DNA from: Eutypa lata
Taxonomy: Eukaryota > Ascomycota > Sordariomycetes > Xylariales > Diatrypaceae
Direction of reading: 5' to 3'
NCBI GenBank assembly: GCA_022661535.1
Contig: JAKULF010000006.1
Coordinates: 992,001 to 1,056,000, forward strand
Length of the DNA stretch: 64,000 nucleotides
The notes beneath the pieces were generated by a model. It was not told the origin of the DNA and searched no databases. It was given only the letters and a program-made list of their open reading frames with translations. The first letter of the stretch is position 1. Each line of letters begins with the position of its first letter. The translations under genes and the position numbers were made by a program. Positions 57,257 to 64,000 of this stretch are shown here, piece after piece.

Positions 57257-58894
57257 ATGACCTCCAACAACCCGGAAGACCTGGTGGTCGAGGTGCACAA
57301 CCCATCAGACGGCTACGTCCCAGGAAACCACTGGGCTATTCCCTACCACTCTAACCACACGCACCTGAACCGGGACAACCTGAACCTGCTCGAGCATGTG
57401 AACTGTACCTACCTATCGACGCCAGGACGGCCGCCCAACCTCCTCGCCCTGAAGCAGCACGCCCAATCGCTCGCTGTCCTGATCTCCATGATTAACCCAT
57501 CCCGAGCCGCGGGGGAGATCGACAATGAGAACGTTGTCGCAGCGGACCCTAAGACCGCAGGAACGGATCCTAAGACTGCCGTAACGGATCCAAAGACCGC
57601 TACGCGCCCGTTCACCAAGGACGAGGCCTTCGACTGGCTCAACAACCTGCTCGTGCACTACGACAGCGTCGACCAGGACCACCACCGGCCCCTGAATAGC
57701 CTCGTCAACCTGATCCGACAGAACAGCGACATCGAGGGGGTCGAGTACCACTGCCCTCTGGACGCGCTGCCCCTGACGTACGTCGAGACCAACCCCCAGG
57801 CGCAGTACCGGCCGTTCGAGAACCACCTGACGCTCCTGATGCACGCCAACGAGTGCCTCGAGCGCCTGGACCACGAGTACTCGGCGCTGGGCGGGATCCT
57901 GTCCCTCATCCCGTACGACGACGACGCGCGCGACGACGCCCAGCAGGGGCAGGAGGCGCTCAAGAGCGCCAAGGAGACGCTGGTGGGCCAGTGGATCCTC
58001 AACACGCAGCAGATGACGAGCCGCATGCACGAGCTCGAGATCGCGTACGGCAACTGCCTGGACCTGCTGGCGAACGAGGCGCTGGTGCCGGCGCAGCACA
58101 ACAGCGTGCACGGCCCGGACGGGCGGTCGGGCCGCGAGATCGTGTTCCCGCAGGACCGGTGGATCCTCGCCAACGCCGGCGAGGACGTCTTCACCTTCAT
58201 CCACCACGCGCTGGACAAGAAGGAGGCGGCGGTCGAGCGCATCGACCGCGAGCACGACGAGCGCGGGCTCGTGGGCGGGGCGCTGTACACGGACCAGTAC
58301 ACGCGCGGGATCGTCTCCCTCGACTTCAGCACGCGGTTCTACCGCATCAAGGGCAGCGGGCACGGGCCGATCTTCGTGCTGCCGGCGTTCGGCGACCGGC
58401 CGAGCACCAAGTACACGCGCGACATGGAGGCGCGGCCGACGGTGGCGACGGTGCCGACGCCCGGGTTCCCGGACCGGACGAGCGCGTGGGACACCCGGAA
58501 CCGCGACAAGGACCGCGTCAACATGGAGCAGTACGTGGAGCTCGGCACGTCGCGCCAGAACGTCGTCGACCTGACGGACCGGCTCAACCGGCAGACGGCC
58601 GAGGCCGACCGCCAGCGCGCCATCAACCAGGTCTGGCAGAACTCGCAGGCCAGCGGCACCTCCGTCAACGACCAGATCCAGACCATCATCAACACCAGCG
58701 ATGCCAACCTGACTAGAGTCAATGACCTCACCCTGCGCGTCAACGCCCTCCAGGCCGAGAATGACGCCTACAAGAACCAGATCGCGGCGTACTACTCTAT
58801 GCTCAGCGGGAACCCGCCGCCGCCTCAGCCTACTGGTGGTACTGGTGGCAACCCTCCCCCTCCTCCTCCGAACCCTCCGAACCCTTCCTCCTAA
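57257..58894 (+). CDS. hypothetical protein, 545 residues, intronless
   Basis: I do not recognise the family. The frame is open for 1.6 kb with strongly G+C-rich third positions, unlike the surrounding A+T-rich DNA, which supports real coding. Visible features are a short repeat in which DPKTA occurs three times (about residues 95-113), a mainly helical middle (LVGQWILNTQQMTSRMHELE), a block with FPQDRWILANAGEDVFTFIH and RGIVSLDFSTRFYRIKGSGH, a probable coiled coil near the C-terminus (about residues 440-515, VVDLTDRLNRQTAEADRQRA), and a disordered Pro/Gly tail (NPPPPPPNPPNPSS). There is no signal peptide and no membrane helix. The start at 57257 is the first in-frame Met after the leader. 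Lack of introns is unusual next to the other genes here. Confidence 0.75.
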   Translation: MTSNNPEDLVVEVHNPSDGYVPGNHWAIPYHSNHTHLNRDNLNLLEHVNCTYLSTPGRPPNLLALKQHAQSLAVLISMINPSRAAGEIDNENVVAADPKTAGTDPKTAVTDPKTATRPFTKDEAFDWLNNLLVHYDSVDQDHHRPLNSLVNLIRQNSDIEGVEYHCPLDALPLTYVETNPQAQYRPFENHLTLLMHANECLERLDHEYSALGGILSLIPYDDDARDDAQQGQEALKSAKETLVGQWILNTQQMTSRMHELEIAYGNCLDLLANEALVPAQHNSVHGPDGRSGREIVFPQDRWILANAGEDVFTFIHHALDKKEAAVERIDREHDERGLVGGALYTDQYTRGIVSLDFSTRFYRIKGSGHGPIFVLPAFGDRPSTKYTRDMEARPTVATVPTPGFPDRTSAWDTRNRDKDRVNMEQYVELGTSRQNVVDLTDRLNRQTAEADRQRAINQVWQNSQASGTSVNDQIQTIINTSDANLTRVNDLTLRVNALQAENDAYKNQIAAYYSMLSGNPPPPQPTGGTGGNPPPPPPNPPNPSS

Positions 58895-60158
58895 GACTGC
58901 TGCTACCTATTCCATGATAGGGGTTCATTGGCGATGTAATGGATGCAGGTTATTGTGATGCTCACGCTGTACAGAGAGGAAGGCACTAAAGAGCACTCAT
59001 GAAGATTCGCGACCGGGATAGTCATGTATGTGAGGCGCGACATAGAGTGTATTGTTTTTTTATTTATTAAGTCGATGGAGTCTTTTAGTCACACCATACT
59101 TTATTTGAGTAGTAGTTACTTAGCTACCAAATCAGTTTACCTACCTACATGTAAAGAAGTTAGTTGTTGGTTACTTCAATTGCTACCGCTATGTGTTAGT
59201 TAAAATTAGTTAGTTGCCTTAATCAAATTCATAAGTCACACTCGCATTCTTTTTCAATGCCTTTTTTATCCCAACGCATCTCAATAAAATTTCAAGATGA
59301 ATTTGTGACCATGACTTGACATGATAGTTTTTATTTTATTTTAACTCAGAGCTACACATGCTTGACATGGTGTCATGAAGCGAGCGAGAATGGTGATGTG
59401 ATAATTGATTGGCTCATCTGATCTACGTAATATTAAGGTGGGTGGGTCACCCTCGATCTGCCGTTGTCCTCGCAACAGCCGTTGTCAACATTGGGATACA
59501 CCAGTGGGGGAAGCTCTTCACAATTTGCTAGGCCCCCAGCTTCTGTTCTGCGATTAGCTGCACCGGGATACGTAGAAGTATTGAATAATTGAGGAGACCT
59601 TGTTATATCCAGCTATTTTGAGATTTTGACTCAGCCTTTAACCAACTTGTCTGCACTTCTCCGTTCCTTTTATGCAGCTGTTTTCAAGGATTTAACTTAT
59701 TACATACATACTTCTTATAATTGTTGACCAAAAGTGCGACCACGGGCGCCATCATGCTGTGTTGATCTTCTTCAGCTCATCTCACTAGTTAGCGAGTGAA
59801 CAATTATTTCCCCTTTTTTATACAGTGTATACGACTGATTCTGCTCCGTGCTCCTGGGACCCTGGTAATTTGATTTGCTGCACCGACAACTCAAGCAGCC
59901 GTTGCGTTTAGACCCCGCCAACTATCGCGCCGCTCACACCATAGGAAGCCCAGACTGCCTTACACCCTCTCTGGCGGATGCGACAGCTCAGCGGTGCAGC
60001 AAGACCCATCACCACCAGTCCTTCATTGAATCTTAGTCGATTTGAATCCCTTTAGGTAGCTGCAGGTCGCTTATGACTGCATGCGGCTGAGAACAACGAT
60101 GTCGTACTGGCGAATCTAAAGCTTAGGAAAAAGAATTTACGGATTTCCTTAGGGAGGG
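58895..60158. other. intergenic region
   Basis: The 3' UTR of the 545-residue protein on the left, the promoter of the kelch-like gene on the right. I see no gene or RNA. Confidence 0.45.
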
Positions 60159-63100
60159 ATGGCATTATCGTCGTCGTCGACAATAGTCGATGACGTCCCC
60201 GCCCAGGGTTTATCATTCACGCTATCGCGTATAGCATCACGCTTTGACTACTTGATGTCCATAGCCATATTATTATTAGGGCTAACAGCGGCTCCCACTA
60301 CCGTCGCAGCGGCGGCGGCGCAAACATTACCATACATCCCGACTACTATACTAATCCCGGAGTCAAACACAGTGCCTCTACAGCAGAATGCCACTCCGGG
60401 TATCGCTTACATCTTCTCACCAAACGATGACACCGTCGAGTTACTAGCACTTAATATTTCTGCCAGCCTCAAGGCCTCGTCAGTGTCACTTCAGACGTTG
60501 TCTGATCTTCCATTCCTGGCGGACAATGCCAATACGGCCTTCAGCGCCTCCCTCGCCGACAATGGATCTATTGTCGTCTACGCCGGCGACTGTTCCTCGG
60601 CGTCGGACTCTAGCATATGGACATTTAGCCCCTCCAGTCATGTTGCCGCAAGTTCAGCATGGGTCCAGCAGGACACGGCAGAAGAAACGGACATCGAGGC
60701 TGAAGTGAACCAGACCGGCCCGGGGTTCTTAGGCGGTAGCCTGAGTTTCTCCACGACGCTCGAACCGGACATGTCGAAAGCGAGCGTCTACGTATATGGA
60801 GGGATGTGCCCGAACAGCTCCGTGGAAGCCGACACAACACAGGCGAACGCGACCTACTCCAACCACATGCTCAGGATCGCCCCTTCAGAGTCCGACGCAA
60901 GCGACTACGTCGTGTCCCCAGTGGCCAGCAAGGGGCCTCCAGTGCCCGAGGCCGGGTTCACATTAACCGGTCTCTCGCCCTCGATCGCGAACCGTTCGGG
61001 GGTGGTGACGCAGCAGGTCAACTACGTGCTACTGGGGGGTCACACGCGGAACGCCTTCATAAACATGAGCACCGTCGCACTGTGGAGCCTACCTGAGGAG
61101 AGCTGGGGTTTCGTGTCTGAGATCGGTGTCACCACAAGTTCTAGTAGTAGTAGCAGTAGTACGAACACAGAGCTAGCCATAAAAAGCACGTACGATATTA
61201 TAGAGAGTCGATCTGGTCACACGGCCGTCCTTAACGAGGACGGCTCGGCCCTGATCGTCCTGGGTGGCTGGGTCGGGGACCTGACGCAGGCTGCCTCACC
61301 TCAGCTCGCTATTCTTGAGATCGGGGCTGGTTACGGCGGCGACGGGGATTGGCAATGGTCCGTTCCCGAAACCCAGCCTTCCGGTCCCGGTCTTTACGGG
61401 CACGGCGCTGCCCTGCTCCCCGGGAACGTGATGATGGTCTACGGAGGCTACAGCATAGAGTCATCAGGCAGCGGCACAAAGACAAAGAGACAAGCCGCCA
61501 CAGCAGCAGGGGGTGGCAACGTGCCCATGTTTCTCAACCTAACCTCACTTGCATGGAGCGACGATTACACGAACCCATCGTCAACTCAGGACACAGGTAG
61601 TGGCAGCGGCAGTGGCAACAGCCAGACGCCCTCCACACCCGACCAGGAAGAAGAGGCAGAAGAAGAAGATCGCAAGAAGCGCCTCGGCTTCGGTCTCGGC
61701 CTCGGACTGGGCCTAGCCGCCATCCTCGCCGCCATCCTCGTGTACCTCTGGTACCGCCGCCGCCTGCGCTTCCACCGGCGCACGATCCGCAACTCGGCCC
61801 TCCAGGCCCTGGCCCAGGATACCTCGCACTTCATCCACGACGACGACGAGATGGCCGAGCGCGCCCACGACGAAAATGCCGGCGCGTTCCCCTGGTATGC
61901 TGGGGGGCCTGATCCGTGGGGGCGGGCAGGAGGCGGAGGAAGTAGTGGAGGAGGCGGGCCCGGTTATCAGAGTCTACGAAGCGGAGGTGGCCGTGGTGGT
62001 GGTAGTATTGGGTCGTGGCATCACCACAGTGGTAGCGGGCCGCACGCGCGGAGGAAACCCGGTGTGCCCCGCGCCGCGGTGGGCGCAAGGGGCCAGTACC
62101 AGCCCACGCCGACGGGGAGTTACGATTCGCCGCCGCGGGGGCCGGGTCCCATCCATCCCATATACGAGGCGGACGAGGAGACCTCCATCCACGACGGGGA
62201 TATTGCACGCGAGCCGCTGAGCCCGGTTCGTGATGGTGATGGTGATGGTGGCGAGGGCGAGAAGGGCGAGAAATATCACGATCGCGATAGCGCACAGTAC
62301 TCGGATCCGTTCGCCACGCCGACGCAGGAGCGGTCGCCTATCTCGTTCCCGCCCCCTGTCGTTGGTGGGGGCCGCGCGTCCGCAACGCCGAGCCCGGACC
62401 GCCAGTACTACGCCGTCGCTAGTACTACGGATCCGGAGGTCCAGGATTGGATGACGGATATCGACGCCGCGGATGCGCTGCTCTCGGGGCGTGTTGCTGC
62501 TAACAGCAATACGACGAGCCAACAACAACAGCAACATGGGTCAGGTCGTCCATCACCCACAAGACGAAACACAGATAAGTCAGCGCGATCCCTGAGCGCG
62601 ATCTTTGGCGGCGGCGGCAGCGCAGGAGACGACGAATCGAGGACAGGGAGCAATATCTCGGAATCGAACCGCAGCAACCTGACGCCAAGCCGGTCTGACT
62701 CCGTGCGCTCGGCGCTCGCGGCGCTACGATCGCCCATCGGCTTCGGCGTGCCCGCCACCACAGCAGCCGGGGAGGGCCGAGGGGGCACCGCGGGAAGCGG
62801 CAGCGACGGCGGGAACTCCAACTCGAACAACTCGACGTCATCGTCGTCAGCAGCACCGAGCTACAACACGGCACGGTCAAGCTTCCACGCTCTGCAGGCT
62901 GAGGGGCCTGCGTTGCTACTTGGGGGTAGTGGGAATAGAGATAGAGATAGAGAGAGGGAACGGGAGAGGGAAACGAGGGGAGGGGCGGATGAAGAAGAGG
63001 ACTATTATGGTAATATGCCTGGTAGCCCGAGTAAATCTAAACCCCGTCGCGGTTGGCTGGGGAGTTTGCGCCGCGTGTTCAGCGGGCCGACGCCGTCGCC

Positions 63101-64000
63101 TAGCCCGCCCGGGAGCCACGGCGATGGGAGTCCGCGCCGCGAGAGCTTCCTCGCCACCGAAGCTAATGACTTCGATGTCGCGCGGCTAGGCGGGCTCGGC
63201 AGCATCGCGGCAGGGGGTCTACTACGTAGGAAAGGAGGCCGCGGGGCTTGGGAGAGCGGCGGCGGTGGTAGCGGTAGTGGTGAGGGTTCCCACATGATGA
63301 CGGGAGGTCTCAGTGGTGGTGGGGCTAGTACCTCGAGGGGAAGAGGAAACGGAGGAGAAGAAGAAGAAGATGAGTGGGATATCGAGAAGGCGATCGAGCG
63401 GCGGCTCGTGCAGGTTATGTTCACCGTGCCCAAAGAACGACTCCGTGTCGTTAATGCCGAGCCGGAGATCGATGATGCGCTTAGTGGCGTGCTGGTGAAC
63501 CCGGGCGACGAGGATGAGGATGAGGATGAGGAAGATGATGACGAGGATCAGGACGAGGGGGGCGCTAATATCAATGACGAGAAAAGAGGACTGGTGGTTC
63601 CTACTACTCCCCCTCCCCCTCCCCGTCTGCAAATCAATACTAGAGAAGCAATAGGAGATAAAGGAGGTCACCATCGCCAGCTCGAACAGACGAGGATATT
63701 ACCGCCGACAGTAGATAATCCCGAAAAGGAAGCCCTCCGAAGAGATTTCGAGGGGGGTATTCACGAGGAACGGGACATCGCCTCGATGTCAAGATCGAGA
63801 TCAAGAGAAAAAGAAGAAGAAGACGAACGTAAAATCGAGGACGACATCTGGGACGACAACGACGACGACGACAGCAGTGGCAGAGGAGGAGGAGGCCAAA
63901 GGAAAAAGAACAAGAACAAGAAGCGCGCATCCCGGCTCTCGGCCCTGGAGCAGGAGATCGACCTCCTGGGGGCGGAGCTCGAGGCCCAGCGGGACCGGCA
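60159..64000 (+). CDS. kelch-like beta-propeller transmembrane protein (partial, runs off the right edge)
   Basis: A single frame is open from the Met at 60159 to the window edge, at least 1,280 residues, with no stop. A hydrophobic segment at about residues 33-55 (start MSIAILLLGLTAAPTT; an alternative start is the Met at 60255) acts as signal or anchor. Residues of about 60-480 form a kelch/galactose-oxidase-type propeller with the repeated Gly doublets VYVYGGMC, YVLLGGHT, ALIVLGGWVGD and VMMVYGGYS, plus several N-glycosylation sites. Then come an acidic stretch, one transmembrane helix (about residues 508-532) followed by RRRLRFHRR, and a very long disordered cytoplasmic tail with Gly, Ser and acidic runs (DEDEDEDEEDDDEDQDE). 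A coiled-coil start (RLSALEQEIDLLGAELEAQR) lies at the edge. Cell-surface sensing linked to polarity is possible but is inference. Confidence 0.82.
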   Translation, partial: MALSSSSTIVDDVPAQGLSFTLSRIASRFDYLMSIAILLLGLTAAPTTVAAAAAQTLPYIPTTILIPESNTVPLQQNATPGIAYIFSPNDDTVELLALNISASLKASSVSLQTLSDLPFLADNANTAFSASLADNGSIVVYAGDCSSASDSSIWTFSPSSHVAASSAWVQQDTAEETDIEAEVNQTGPGFLGGSLSFSTTLEPDMSKASVYVYGGMCPNSSVEADTTQANATYSNHMLRIAPSESDASDYVVSPVASKGPPVPEAGFTLTGLSPSIANRSGVVTQQVNYVLLGGHTRNAFINMSTVALWSLPEESWGFVSEIGVTTSSSSSSSSTNTELAIKSTYDIIESRSGHTAVLNEDGSALIVLGGWVGDLTQAASPQLAILEIGAGYGGDGDWQWSVPETQPSGPGLYGHGAALLPGNVMMVYGGYSIESSGSGTKTKRQAATAAGGGNVPMFLNLTSLAWSDDYTNPSSTQDTGSGSGSGNSQTPSTPDQEEEAEEEDRKKRLGFGLGLGLGLAAILAAILVYLWYRRRLRFHRRTIRNSALQALAQDTSHFIHDDDEMAERAHDENAGAFPWYAGGPDPWGRAGGGGSSGGGGPGYQSLRSGGGRGGGSIGSWHHHSGSGPHARRKPGVPRAAVGARGQYQPTPTGSYDSPPRGPGPIHPIYEADEETSIHDGDIAREPLSPVRDGDGDGGEGEKGEKYHDRDSAQYSDPFATPTQERSPISFPPPVVGGGRASATPSPDRQYYAVASTTDPEVQDWMTDIDAADALLSGRVAANSNTTSQQQQQHGSGRPSPTRRNTDKSARSLSAIFGGGGSAGDDESRTGSNISESNRSNLTPSRSDSVRSALAALRSPIGFGVPATTAAGEGRGGTAGSGSDGGNSNSNNSTSSSSAAPSYNTARSSFHALQAEGPALLLGGSGNRDRDRERERERETRGGADEEEDYYGNMPGSPSKSKPRRGWLGSLRRVFSGPTPSPSPPGSHGDGSPRRESFLATEANDFDVARLGGLGSIAAGGLLRRKGGRGAWESGGGGSGSGEGSHMMTGGLSGGGASTSRGRGNGGEEEEDEWDIEKAIERRLVQVMFTVPKERLRVVNAEPEIDDALSGVLVNPGDEDEDEDEEDDDEDQDEGGANINDEKRGLVVPTTPPPPPRLQINTREAIGDKGGHHRQLEQTRILPPTVDNPEKEALRRDFEGGIHEERDIASMSRSRSREKEEEDERKIEDDIWDDNDDDDSSGRGGGGQRKKNKNKKRASRLSALEQEIDLLGAELEAQRDR

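Noticed and set aside
57413..58363. 316- and 224-codon minus-strand frames
   Set aside because: They are complements of the G+C-rich 545-residue gene with Val/Leu/Arg-rich shadow composition and no signals of their own.

Overview
The window looks like nuclear DNA of a filamentous ascomycete (Pezizomycotina, probably a Sordariomycete). The gene models have short introns, mostly 50-200 bp, with GTRAGT-type donors, CTRAC-type branch sites and C/TAG acceptors. The families are typical of such fungi: a PHO84-type phosphate symporter, a GT32 glycosyltransferase, a class III chitinase, a KP4-like small cysteine protein, a HET-domain protein, a NACHT NTPase, NUR1/Mug154, VMA7, NPC2 and CSC1/OSCA. Several pseudogenes and two very AT-rich blocks carry the CpA-to-TpA signature of repeat-induced point mutation (RIP). 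I infer the species group; nothing in the sequence names it.

Left part (1-25 kb). This is a sparse accessory-type stretch: a five-exon phosphate transporter (895-3597, +), a one-pass membrane protein with a Ser/Thr-rich stalk (6367-7452, -), a GT32 glycosyltransferase whose membrane anchor lies on a separate first exon (8889-9933, +), a frame-broken KP4-like gene (11208-11900, +), a secreted GH18 chitinase (13313-14544, +), a small secreted SnoaL-like protein (15175-15835, -), relics of an APH-type phosphotransferase (16386-17255, -) and a Zn2Cys6 factor (19624-20199, +), and a four-exon gentisate 1,2-dioxygenase-like bicupin (20627-22054, -). A 3 kb AT-rich gene desert follows.

Middle part (25-36.4 kb). 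This is an allorecognition-type locus: an apparently intact seven-exon HET-domain gene (25133-29063, +), then a broken short-chain dehydrogenase, the orphaned C-terminal part of a second HET-type protein, a saturated AT-rich block (about 32.1-32.8 kb), and a NACHT NTPase pseudogene with a long broken C-terminal region (33010-36332, +).

Right part (36.9-64 kb). Mostly core genes in compact order: a 1,647-residue disordered protein with C-terminal membrane helices (-), NUR1/Mug154 (-) divergent from VMA7 (+), NPC2-like lipid transfer protein (-) and a CSC1/OSCA channel (-). A 136 bp inverted-repeat element lies between the last two, and a 1.35 kb inverted-repeat element whose interior is almost pure A+T lies at 54844-56190. 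After it come an unrecognised intronless 545-residue protein (57257-58894, +) and a large kelch-like transmembrane protein that runs off the right edge (60159-64000+, +). No tRNA, rRNA or CRISPR array was found.

The intact genes do not form one pathway. The one regional theme is 25-36 kb, where HET and NACHT genes sit together and most members are inactivated by RIP-type stops. Exon boundaries were assigned by eye from splice consensus, phase and family continuity; no alignment was run.
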